DNA of 64,000 nucleotides from UBA12170 sp964293475 (GTDB lineage Bacteria > Bacteroidota > Bacteroidia > Bacteroidales > UBA12170): assembly GCA_964293475.1 (NCBI GenBank), contig CAXYYJ010000022.1:14103-78102 (forward strand), read 5' to 3'. The translations under genes were made by a program, and so were the position numbers. This document shows, in pieces, positions 32,348 through 40,044 of this stretch (positions are counted from its first letter, which is position 1; each line of letters opens with the position of its first letter). The notes beneath the pieces are model-generated. The model ran no database searches, was not told where the DNA came from, and worked only from the letters and a program-made list of their open reading frames with translations.

Positions 32348-34474
32348 ATGGAAAACAAACAAAAATCCGATCAGAATCCTGAATTCAATTTTCAGGAGGA
32401 GAATTCTCAGGCTACCGAAATGGCCGCACCTGTATCTAACGAATCTGAAGACGTTAAAGCCGAAATGGCCCAGGACGAAATTGTAAGTGTAGAACACGAT
32501 GTAACAACCCCATCTCAACCAGCTATTGAGTCAGTAACAGAAGAAGTTCCAGTGGAACAAACAATTGAAGAAGTTCCGGTGGAACAAGCAGTTGAAGAAG
32601 TTCAGGAAGAACCAGTAGTTGAAGAAGTTTCTTTAGAACCCGCAGTTCAGGAAGTTCCTGCAGAACAATCAATTGAGGTTGATGCAGCAGAGCCAGCTCT
32701 TGAAGAAGTGGAAAAGGACGAAGAAGTAGTAGAAGAGATAGAGGAAGAAGAAGAAAATCTCAGTGAGGAATCTTTTGACGACCATAGTTTAGAAATGTTA
32801 GTCAGCGAATTGGAAGCTATAGTAGCTGCTGAAAAAGTGACCAACACCAAAACTAAAGTCGGCTATATTCGATTGGTTTTTGGAAAGAAAATCAACCAGA
32901 TAAAAAAAGAAGCCATCGATGCTTTTGTAGAAGCTGGTGGTATAATAGAAGAATACAAGCCAGAGCCTATTAATATTGAAAATCAATTTAATAGAGCTTT
33001 TAGTCAATATAAAAAACTTAGAAGAAATCTCCGCGATCATCAGGAAGTGATAATGGTAGAGAATCTAAAGAAAAAGAATGAGTTGCTCGAAGAAATTCGT
33101 GAGCTTGTTAATTCTGATGAAACTCTAAAAGAAACCTACGATAAGTTTAACGAGATTCAAAATCGTTGGAAAGCCGCAGGCATGGTTCCTAAAACCGAAA
33201 TACAAAACCTGTGGAATAATTACCACTTTTTGGTAGAGAAATTCTTTGATAAAGTAAAGATTAATAAAGAATTACGCGATTTAGACCTTAAAAAGAACCT
33301 CGAAGCTAAAATAACTCTTTGCGAAAAGGTTGAAGAACTTTTACTGGAAAGCTCCATCACAAAATCCTTCAAGCTGCTTCAAGAATATCACAACGAATGG
33401 AAAGCCATTGGTCCAGTTCCATCATCGAACAACGATGAGATTTGGGAAAGATTTAAGGTTGCCAGCGATAAAATAAACGATCGCCGCAAGAATCATTACG
33501 ATGAACTTCAGGGGAAACTCGAAGAAAATTACATTGCCAAACAAGCCTTATGTGCCAAAGCTGAGGAAATGCTAACAGCTTCGTTAGATAAAACCAAAGA
33601 CTGGACAAAGAGAAATGAAGAGTTTGACGAGCTCATGAAAGTTTGGAAGACCATTGGACCAGCTCCCCGTAAAGTAAACGATGAAATCTGGGCACAGTTC
33701 AAGGGTTATTTCAATCAGTTTTATGACCAAAAAAAGGTACATTTTTCCAAAATAAAAACTGAGCAACAAGAAAACTATCACCTGAAATTAGATTTGGTGA
33801 AACAGGCTCAGGCACTTAAAGACAATACCGATTGGAACAGTGCAACAAAAGCTCTCATCAATTTGCAGCAGGAATGGAAAAAGATTGGTGCAGTTTCGAG
33901 AAAGCACAGCGATGAAATCTGGAAACAATTCAGAACAGCCAACGATCATTTCTTCGAAGCTAAGGCTAAGCATTTTAAAGGTCAGATAGAATCGGAAGAA
34001 GAAAATCTGAAAAATAAACTCGCACTCATCGAAGAAATAAAAACAGCCGATTATTCAAACGATAAGAAAGCCAACTTAGAGAAAATTAAACAGTTCCAAC
34101 GCCGCTGGACCGAAATAGGGAATGTTCCTAAAAAAGATATGGACAAGCTTTATAAAGGCTACAGAGCTGTGGTTGATGAGCAACTTAATAAATTAGATAT
34201 CACCTCTTCAGATTTTAGAAATACTGGTTATAAAGAACGGGTTGACGATACCAGGAAGCATGAAGATACTTCAGATTTAGGCAGAGAAAGAATGGTAATT
34301 CAGAAAAGCCTCGATAAAATTAAAGAAGATGTTCGTCTCTGGGAGAATAATATGGGATTTTTCAGAAATTCTAAAAATGCCGAAGTGCTAAAACTCGAAT
34401 TTGAAAAGAAAATTAGTTTAGCTAAAGCTGAAATCTTAGTTTTAAGAGAAAAATTAAGAATGTTGGATAAATAG
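32348..34474 (+). CDS. DUF349 repeat protein with acidic N-terminal repeat region
   Basis: 708 residues. Residues 1-150 are strongly acidic and low-complexity, with a repeating VPVEQ/EEV unit. From about residue 210 there are five copies of the helical DUF349 unit, each with a W-K-x-x-G-x-V/A-P-type centre (RWKAAGMVP, EWKAIGPVP, VWKTIGPAP, EWKKIGAVS, RWTEIGNVP). The C terminus is a coiled segment. DUF349 proteins are widespread in Bacteroidota with no settled role. The cytoplasmic location and long helices suggest a scaffold or nucleic-acid-associated role, which is only inference. A terminator follows at 34503. Confidence 0.9.
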   Translation: MENKQKSDQNPEFNFQEENSQATEMAAPVSNESEDVKAEMAQDEIVSVEHDVTTPSQPAIESVTEEVPVEQTIEEVPVEQAVEEVQEEPVVEEVSLEPAVQEVPAEQSIEVDAAEPALEEVEKDEEVVEEIEEEEENLSEESFDDHSLEMLVSELEAIVAAEKVTNTKTKVGYIRLVFGKKINQIKKEAIDAFVEAGGIIEEYKPEPINIENQFNRAFSQYKKLRRNLRDHQEVIMVENLKKKNELLEEIRELVNSDETLKETYDKFNEIQNRWKAAGMVPKTEIQNLWNNYHFLVEKFFDKVKINKELRDLDLKKNLEAKITLCEKVEELLLESSITKSFKLLQEYHNEWKAIGPVPSSNNDEIWERFKVASDKINDRRKNHYDELQGKLEENYIAKQALCAKAEEMLTASLDKTKDWTKRNEEFDELMKVWKTIGPAPRKVNDEIWAQFKGYFNQFYDQKKVHFSKIKTEQQENYHLKLDLVKQAQALKDNTDWNSATKALINLQQEWKKIGAVSRKHSDEIWKQFRTANDHFFEAKAKHFKGQIESEEENLKNKLALIEEIKTADYSNDKKANLEKIKQFQRRWTEIGNVPKKDMDKLYKGYRAVVDEQLNKLDITSSDFRNTGYKERVDDTRKHEDTSDLGRERMVIQKSLDKIKEDVRLWENNMGFFRNSKNAEVLKLEFEKKISLAKAEILVLREKLRMLDK

Positions 34475-34502
34475 TTAACTTATTAATTATCAATAAAAAA
34501 GA

Positions 34503-34530
34503 GAGCTGCAAATTTGTAGCTCTTTTTTTT
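34503..34530 (+). terminator. Rho-independent terminator after the DUF349 gene
   Basis: GAGCTGC pairs with GTAGCTC (one wobble) around AAATTT, followed by eight T. Confidence 0.88.
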
Positions 34531-34555
34531 ATGTACATATATTTCAATTATTTAG

Positions 34556-34586
34556 TTGACAAATGTAAAACAATGTATTATATTTG
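34556..34586 (+). promoter_or_regulatory. Promoter of the mini J-domain gene
   Basis: TATATTTG at 34579-34586 is a full -7 match; TTG at 34556-34558 sits 20 bases upstream as a partial -33. The start would fall near 34593, which makes the ATG at 34608 the likely start codon and excludes the in-frame upstream ATG at 34584. Confidence 0.55.
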
Positions 34587-34607
34587 TGCCTTAAAATATA
34601 TTTAATC

Positions 34608-34964
34608 ATGTATTTACAATCAATAACTACTGAAAATCAATTAAAAAAGGAGTTTCGTAAAAAGGCTTTGTTTTTGCATCCGGATAAGGGCGGGAGCGAG
34701 GTGGAGTTTATTAAGCTTACTCAGGAATACAAGTTTTGGAAAAAACAGCTGGAAGCAAAGAACAACGATCTTTCTGGCTTGCGACCCGGTGATACGGTTT
34801 GGGTAAATGGAACCGAATGTGAAGTTACCTACGTTGATAAAATATCTTTCATTGCCAAAGCAAAAGGGAGGGTAAAATATGCCATTTTCGATAAAGCTAC
34901 AGGAATTGGTAAATACAATACCAATTACCGGGCAGCCTTATTACAAGACTATTTTTCAAGGTAA
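34608..34964 (+). CDS. Small J-domain-like protein with C-terminal beta domain
   Basis: 118 residues from the ATG at 34608. The first 50 residues resemble the core of a J domain: KKEFRKKALFLHPDKGG contains the diagnostic HPD tripeptide (H24-P25-D26), followed by the helix EFIKLTQEYKFWKKQL. The first J-domain helix is shortened. The second half looks like a small beta barrel (LRPGDTVWVNGTECEV). J domains stimulate Hsp70 ATPase, so it may recruit DnaK to some client, but no zinc or C-terminal DnaJ domains are present. It heads a row of three small genes of unclear purpose. Confidence 0.75.
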   Translation: MYLQSITTENQLKKEFRKKALFLHPDKGGSEVEFIKLTQEYKFWKKQLEAKNNDLSGLRPGDTVWVNGTECEVTYVDKISFIAKAKGRVKYAIFDKATGIGKYNTNYRAALLQDYFSR

Positions 34965-35013
34965 TTGCTACAAAATCAAACTCATATAGTTATTCAAAAA
35001 TAATATAAAGAAA

Positions 35014-35199
35014 ATGGCTGCCAATAAAATCCAAACAGCATTTCGATTGAGCCAATCGAGCTTTAATGCTCTCACATATTACGAAAAAAAGCTTGGTATT
35101 AGTAGAACAAGCGCTCTCGAGCTGCTGCTGACCATTGCGGCTAAAGATAAAAATATGATGCTGAACCTGATGAAAAAGGCTGTTCTGCCCACAGATTAA
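35014..35199 (+). CDS. Small ribbon-helix-helix-like protein
   Basis: 61 residues. The pattern is a short N-terminal strand (KIQTAFRL) followed by two helices, SQSSFNALTYYEKKLG and SRTSALELLLTIAA, with a short turn between them. This resembles a ribbon-helix-helix DNA-binding protein of the CopG/Arc class, although the arrangement is also seen in other small helical proteins. No toxin gene partner is adjacent. It lies 49 bases after the J-domain gene. Confidence 0.6.
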   Translation: MAANKIQTAFRLSQSSFNALTYYEKKLGISRTSALELLLTIAAKDKNMMLNLMKKAVLPTD

Positions 35200-35234
35200 T
35201 GTATATTTGATAAATAAAAATAAAAAGATATTCT

Positions 35235-35765
35235 ATGTTCATTGCCGATGTTTTAAAATATACTCTGCCTGCGATTATCGTTTTTCTAACTGCTTATTTT
35301 TTAATTAAACAGCTGTTAACAAGAGAGATAAAACTAAAGGAGATTGAAGATAATAAAGAAAAGCTGATGAAGAACCATGAAGTGCTCCTCCCGGTAAAGC
35401 TTCAAGCCTATGAGCGACTTATTCTGTTTATGGAGAGAATACATCCAAACCAGCTGGTGCTCAGAATGAATAAACCAGGATTAAATGCCGGACAGTTCCA
35501 ATCGTTGCTCATAAAGAGTATTCGTGATGAGTATGAACACAATATAAGTCAGCAACTTTATGTATCTGATAAAGCATGGAGTAAAGTCAATCTGGCAAAA
35601 GAAGAATGCCTTAAACAGATAAACTTCGCGGCAAGCAAAATAAACTCACAGGCTCAGGGAGCGGAATTGGGTGCAATTCTGATTCAAAATTTTTCACAAA
35701 TAAATCCAAGCCCCATTTCCGAAGCAATCAGGCAATTAAAATTCGATGTTCAAAAAGGGCTGTAA
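35235..35765 (+). CDS. Membrane-anchored coiled-coil protein, unknown function
   Basis: 176 residues with one N-terminal membrane helix (about 8-27: YTLPAIIVFLTAYFLI), then a charged coiled helix and a cytoplasmic helical domain with LPVKLQAYERLILFMERIHP and QSLLIKSIRDEYEHNISQQLYVS. I remember similar single-span proteins in Bacteroidota genomes, always unnamed. It is followed after 62 bases by the sigma-factor gene on the same strand. Confidence 0.75.
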   Translation: MFIADVLKYTLPAIIVFLTAYFLIKQLLTREIKLKEIEDNKEKLMKNHEVLLPVKLQAYERLILFMERIHPNQLVLRMNKPGLNAGQFQSLLIKSIRDEYEHNISQQLYVSDKAWSKVNLAKEECLKQINFAASKINSQAQGAELGAILIQNFSQINPSPISEAIRQLKFDVQKGL

Positions 35766-35827
35766 TTTTTTTTGGATTACATTAAACCATTGATGAGATT
35801 CATCATCAAAGCACAAAACTTATTGAC

Positions 35828-36373
35828 TTGTCCAGCCAAACATCAGAAAATATAGTTCAGCAACTTCAAAACCCAGTAACCCGCGAAAAAGGCTATCGGC
35901 AGTTGGTTCATGATTATAAAGAAAAACTATATTGGCTCATTCGGCGAATTGTGTTGAGTCACGATGATACCGACGATATTTTACAAAACGTTTTCATTAA
36001 AGTTTGGCAAAATTTGGATAAATTTAGGGGGGATTCTGATTTGTATACATGGGTTTATAGAATCGCAGTGAACGAATCATTAGCCTTTATTAACAGGCAA
36101 AAAAAGCATCCTGATGCATCCAAAGTTGATGGTGAATTATACACCAGACACCTGGAAGCAGATAAGTTTTTTGATGGAAGTGATTTGCAGGCACGATTTC
36201 AGAAAGCCTTGCTATTATTGCCCGAACAGCAAAGAATAGTTTTTAATTTGAGGTATTTCGATGAAATGAAATATCAGGACATGGCCAAGGTTTTAAACCG
36301 TACCGAAGGGGCGCTTAAGGCTAATTATCACCATGCTGTAAAAAAAATTGAAGAATATTTTAGTGAGGATTAA
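35828..36373 (+). CDS. ECF-type RNA polymerase sigma factor
   Basis: 181 residues from a TTG start: no ATG precedes the conserved region in this frame after the stop at 35783, and no Met follows for the first sixty or so codons. Region 2 is visible as DDTDDILQNVFIKVWQNLDKF and YTWVYRIAVNESLAF, and region 4 as LPEQQRIVFNLRYFDEMKYQDMA and EGALKANYHHAVKKI. It is followed by a membrane-anchored probable anti-sigma factor and a periplasmic Spy-like protein, forming a cell-envelope stress unit. Confidence 0.93.
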   Translation: MSSQTSENIVQQLQNPVTREKGYRQLVHDYKEKLYWLIRRIVLSHDDTDDILQNVFIKVWQNLDKFRGDSDLYTWVYRIAVNESLAFINRQKKHPDASKVDGELYTRHLEADKFFDGSDLQARFQKALLLLPEQQRIVFNLRYFDEMKYQDMAKVLNRTEGALKANYHHAVKKIEEYFSED

Positions 36374-36404
36374 ACTATTTTATGTTTTTTTAATCTTAAA
36401 ATCA

Positions 36405-36839
36405 ATGGAAAACAACAATAAAATAAATCTACTGGATCCAAACCTGAAGACCAATCAGGGCGGGTTTGGTGTGCCGGAAAACTATTTTGAGAATTTTGAT
36501 GATAAACTTATGCAGAAAATTCAAAATTCTTCAAAAACGCCAAAAAAATCGAATAAACGAAATATCTACCGCTGGATTTCCATTGGGTTGTCAGCTGCCG
36601 CTATCCTTACAATAGCATTCTTTATTACAAAACCCCAGAATCAAACTGTACCTGCAACAGAAGCAACTGAGCTCAGTTGGGATCAATATGCATCTTTTGA
36701 TGAGTCGTGGATTTTGCAGGAGCTGGCTGAGACCGATGGTGAAACAGATGAACTATCAACGGAAATAGATATTTTAATGGATTATGGGGTCACAGGTGAT
36801 GAGGTGATAGAGGCTATATCCCAAATGCCAGAAAATTAA
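36405..36839 (+). CDS. Probable anti-sigma factor (single-span membrane protein)
   Basis: 144 residues from the ATG at 36405; the frame extends 19 codons further upstream into the sigma gene, but that part is not protein-like. The N-terminal domain includes GGFGVPENYFENFDDKLMQKI, typical of small proteins that follow ECF sigma genes in Bacteroidota, then a basic stretch and one membrane helix (about 60-80: WISIGLSAAAILTIAFFI), then an acidic C-terminal part outside. It probably holds the sigma factor at the inner membrane. No zinc-binding anti-sigma motif (HxxxCxxC) is present, so the assignment rests mainly on position and topology. Confidence 0.7.
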   Translation: MENNNKINLLDPNLKTNQGGFGVPENYFENFDDKLMQKIQNSSKTPKKSNKRNIYRWISIGLSAAAILTIAFFITKPQNQTVPATEATELSWDQYASFDESWILQELAETDGETDELSTEIDILMDYGVTGDEVIEAISQMPEN

Positions 36840-36887
36840 CATGAAAAAACAGAAATAATGTTTGTAAAAAACGAAAACATACTAATT

Positions 36888-37352
36888 ATGAACAAGATAC
36901 TAATTTTAGCTATTGGGTTATTTTTTATTTCTTCACAATCGTTATTGGCTCAACCCATGTTTGAAATGGATCAGGTTGGAGAAAAATACTATGCCCAGAA
37001 GGTGGCTTATTTAACAAGTGTAATGGAGCTAACTCCAGACGAATCAGCAGCATTTTGGCCCATTTATAATGAATACGAAAAAAAGAAATCTCAGTTAAAT
37101 GAGAATATGAAAGAACATCGGCAAGATGCTTTACATAAAGGAATGGCAATGTCGGAATATGAAGCTCTGCAAATGCTGAAATATCATCAGCAACATATGA
37201 ATGAAATGCATCACCTGGAAATAGACTATCAGAATAAATATCTCAAGGTTATTTCTGCCAAAAAGGTATTATTGCTTTTAAAAGCTGAAAAAGACTTCAG
37301 GCGTGATTTGCTCAAGCAACTTGGTGAGAAAAGGAGAATGAGAAATAATTAA
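36888..37352 (+). CDS. Periplasmic Spy/CpxP-like stress protein
   Basis: 154 residues from the ATG at 36888, which begins a clean signal peptide (MNKILILAIGLFFISSQ) ending at LLAQ. The mature protein is helical with LTPDESAAFWPIYNEYEKKKSQL and a Met- and His-rich stretch (YHQQHMNEMHHLEID). Similar proteins, often encoded by ECF-sigma operons in Bacteroidota, resemble the LTxxQ-type Spy/CpxP chaperones. Position directly after the anti-sigma gene suggests it either feeds back on the stress response or acts as a periplasmic chaperone. Confidence 0.75.
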   Translation: MNKILILAIGLFFISSQSLLAQPMFEMDQVGEKYYAQKVAYLTSVMELTPDESAAFWPIYNEYEKKKSQLNENMKEHRQDALHKGMAMSEYEALQMLKYHQQHMNEMHHLEIDYQNKYLKVISAKKVLLLLKAEKDFRRDLLKQLGEKRRMRNN

Positions 37353-37408
37353 ACTTTCTCTAAATTCGTTTTTCTCTCCTGAAATAAGTGTAAAGAATAA
37401 AATTTTGA

Positions 37409-39352
37409 CTATTTTTGAAGGATAATAAATTCGGTTCTCCGGTTTTTAGCTCTGCCCTCTTCAGTATCGTTCGAATCTACAGGCTTTTCAAAAGAATAGC
37501 CTTTGTATTTCATTCTTTCTGAGGCAATATTTTTCGAGATAAGATACTCAAAAACCGCCTTCGCCCTGTTTTCTGACAAAATCTTGTTATACTGCATAGT
37601 TCCCTGATTGTCAGTATGTCCGCCTATTTCAATAAAAATTGAAGGGTTTGATGTTAAGAAATCCACCAATTTGTCTAATTCCACAAAGCTATTTGGCAAG
37701 AGTTCGGTTTTGTCAGTTTCGAAAAAGATATTTTTTAACACCAATTTACTTCCAACCTCAATGGGAAACAATGGAATATTCAATACTATCGGTTTAAGTT
37801 TATCCTTGTTTTCTTTAATAAATATACCCTTGCTATAAAAGAGATACCCGTTTTTGGAGATATTTATCAGGTAATTGTGCTGAGGAATTAACGTAACAAA
37901 AAATTCACCGCTCTTTGAGTCCGATTGAGCTAACATAGCATCAGCACCCGATTCTACATTAATAAGCTCAACCTGGGCAGACAGATATTCACGGGTTAAC
38001 GAGTCATACACAACTCCCTTGAAATAAGAGACCGGATCGGCCTGTAGAGCAAGGGGAATATTAAAAGCATAAATATCAAGCTTTCCATATCCACCAGCTC
38101 TATCCGATGCTAAATAGCCAATTTCGCCATTGGGATTCACCAAAAGACTGTTTTCGTCGCCGAAGGTATTTATGGGATAACCCAGATTAACAGGAGCTCC
38201 CCAGCTGCCATCTGATTCGCGCTTTGACATATAAATATCTGATCCTCCCATCCCTACATGACCTCTTGAAGAAAAATAAAGGGTGTTGTCGTCGGGGTGT
38301 ATAAAAACTGATTCTTCTGATTCTTCGGTGTTAATGGTGGGGGATATTTTTACAGGTTTCGACCAATATCCTTCCTTATCCAGGTGTGAGACAAAAATAT
38401 CCGATTCGCGACGATCGGAATGATTAACCCCCCGAACAAAATATAAACTCTCGCCATTGGATGATAAGCTAGGCTGACTTTCCCAGCTCGCCGTATTAAT
38501 TGGGGCTCCCAGATTTATAGGCTGCATCCACTTGCCATTTAGCTTGTGGGTGAAGAATAAATCGCAGGAACCATAGCCATCCCGTCCTTCTCCATAAAAC
38601 CCGTTTTGCTCACAAGCAGTAAAAATTATGGTATTTCCATCCGCCGAAATGGTTGCAGCTCCTTCGTTCATGGGGGTATTTAGTGGCCTTCCAACATTTT
38701 GCGAAGGAAACCACCGGCCATCTTTATCAGTAATACTCATAAAAAAGTCTTCCTGAGCATGATTGGCAGATTGTTCGAGCAATCGGGTATATAAAATTGT
38801 TTTGCCATCAACGGACATAGTGGGAAAATATTCAGAAAAGGAACTATTGATGGAATTGCCCATATTGAGGGGAGTGAAATCAACAGGATTCAGGAGAGCT
38901 GTGGAGGCAAACTGGCAATTAAGTAATTGTCGTTCAGAGTCTCTTCTGGAATAATCATCAGTTTCCGGGTATGTTAAATACTTCCTGAAACTGGAATCGG
39001 CACCTGCATAATTCCCTTTACTTATGAGTAGTTTAGCAAGAAAGTAATGAGCCCGGGGATAGAAATTCTCGTTAATCCTTAAAGCTTTTCTATAATATAT
39101 AGCAGCTGCTTCTGGTTCCTGCAAATCGGCATGTAAATCGCCCATGAGCAGGAAAGCATCGAAAAATGTTGGGTCAGTTTTGATGGCTTTATCTAATTTT
39201 TCTTCAGCTTCGTAATATTGCATATAAGTAATATGATAGGAAGCCTCTTCAAAAAGCTTTTTAGCTTTGGGTGAATTGGTACTAAGTTTCTGACCGAATA
39301 TATTCAATGAGAAAGCCATAAGGGCCAAGGCGAGAATACTAAGTTTTGTCAT
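37409..39352 (-). CDS. OmpA-family protein with TPR and WD40-like repeats (PorE-like)
   Basis: 647 residues with a signal peptide ending NIFGQ. Order of domains: TPR repeats (about 28-130), a WD40/PD40-like beta-propeller (about 160-420; repeated SADGNTIIF, SSNGESLYF, HPDDNTLYF, NPNGEIGYL), a carboxypeptidase-regulatory-like beta domain (about 430-520; FKGVVYDSLTREYLSAQVELI), and a C-terminal OmpA peptidoglycan-binding domain (GGHTDNQGTMQYNKILSENRAKAV). This is the architecture of PorE from the type IX secretion system, which anchors the machine to peptidoglycan. Many paralogues share the layout, so identity with PorE is not proven. A candidate -7 element lies at 39367-39374. Confidence 0.85.
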   Translation of the reverse strand: MTKLSILALALMAFSLNIFGQKLSTNSPKAKKLFEEASYHITYMQYYEAEEKLDKAIKTDPTFFDAFLLMGDLHADLQEPEAAAIYYRKALRINENFYPRAHYFLAKLLISKGNYAGADSSFRKYLTYPETDDYSRRDSERQLLNCQFASTALLNPVDFTPLNMGNSINSSFSEYFPTMSVDGKTILYTRLLEQSANHAQEDFFMSITDKDGRWFPSQNVGRPLNTPMNEGAATISADGNTIIFTACEQNGFYGEGRDGYGSCDLFFTHKLNGKWMQPINLGAPINTASWESQPSLSSNGESLYFVRGVNHSDRRESDIFVSHLDKEGYWSKPVKISPTINTEESEESVFIHPDDNTLYFSSRGHVGMGGSDIYMSKRESDGSWGAPVNLGYPINTFGDENSLLVNPNGEIGYLASDRAGGYGKLDIYAFNIPLALQADPVSYFKGVVYDSLTREYLSAQVELINVESGADAMLAQSDSKSGEFFVTLIPQHNYLINISKNGYLFYSKGIFIKENKDKLKPIVLNIPLFPIEVGSKLVLKNIFFETDKTELLPNSFVELDKLVDFLTSNPSIFIEIGGHTDNQGTMQYNKILSENRAKAVFEYLISKNIASERMKYKGYSFEKPVDSNDTEEGRAKNRRTEFIILQK

Positions 39353-39366
39353 TTTGCTTTTATTTA

Positions 39367-39374
39367 CAAATATA
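39367..39374 (-). promoter_or_regulatory. Candidate -7 element for the PorE-like gene
   Basis: The minus strand reads TATATTTG, a full TAnnTTTG match, 15 bases upstream of the ATG at 39352, implying a short leader. Confidence 0.4.
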
Positions 39375-39465
39375 TGGAATATCGCTCTGATTTAAATAAT
39401 TTACAATAACGGCTTATTTTATTAATATTGCAAAAATTAAGTCCCATCTAAGAGTACACACTAAT

Positions 39466-40044
39466 TTGGAAGAATTTAGTACATATTTGATAAGAAATAT
39501 GCTGACTAATTGCAGCATACATTTAACCACCTTAATTCTGGAAAAAAATCATATTTCTATCAAATCGATTAAGCTGGGTGAAATTACGATAAAGAATTCC
39601 GAAAACTTAGTTACTAGTACAATACTCAATAAAATTTTGAATCCTTATGGACTTGAGGTAATTAAAAGCCGTGAAGAACAAACTGTTGAGAAAATTAAGC
39701 GAACCATTGTTGAATTAATTCATGAGTCGAACAACGCCAACAGTATTATTCGAAAATCAGATTATCTTGTTGAAAAAATGGGGATGAGTTATCAGCACAT
39801 AAGTAAATTGTTTTCCAAATACGAAGACATTACGCTGGAACGGTTTTCAATTCTGGTAAAGATTGAAAAAATTAAGGAAATGATTCTCCAGGACGAGTAT
39901 TCATTAAGCGAAATAGCTTATTTAATGGATTATAGCAGTGTTCAATACCTATCCAACCAGTTTAAAAAAGAAACAGGTATCAATGTTAGTGATTTTAAAA
40001 AGGTGGGGGATTCAGAAAGAAGAGGCCTCGATAAACTTTATTAA
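39466..40044 (+). CDS. AraC-family transcriptional regulator with HMA-like N-terminal domain
   Basis: 192 residues from a TTG start at 39466, or 181 from the ATG at 39499. I prefer the TTG because related Bacteroidota regulators begin with a strand equivalent to TYLIRNM, which the ATG would remove. The first 75 residues resemble the heavy-metal-associated ferredoxin-like fold but lack a CxxC metal site. The C-terminal half is the AraC double HTH: MSYQHISKLFSKYEDITLERF and LSEIAYLMDYSSVQYLSNQFKKETGI. Target unknown. Its last four bases overlap the end of the convergent fbp gene. Confidence 0.88.
   Translation: MEEFSTYLIRNMLTNCSIHLTTLILEKNHISIKSIKLGEITIKNSENLVTSTILNKILNPYGLEVIKSREEQTVEKIKRTIVELIHESNNANSIIRKSDYLVEKMGMSYQHISKLFSKYEDITLERFSILVKIEKIKEMILQDEYSLSEIAYLMDYSSVQYLSNQFKKETGINVSDFKKVGDSERRGLDKLY

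Noticed and set aside
32520..32760. DNA repeat array in the 5' part of the DUF349 gene
   Set aside because: The repeat is coding (acidic VPVEQ/EEV units in frame) and irregular at the DNA level; no CRISPR-like spacing.
36348..36404. Upstream extension of the anti-sigma frame
   Set aside because: Overlaps the 3' end of the sigma gene with no conserved content; the ATG at 36405 gives a normal N terminus.
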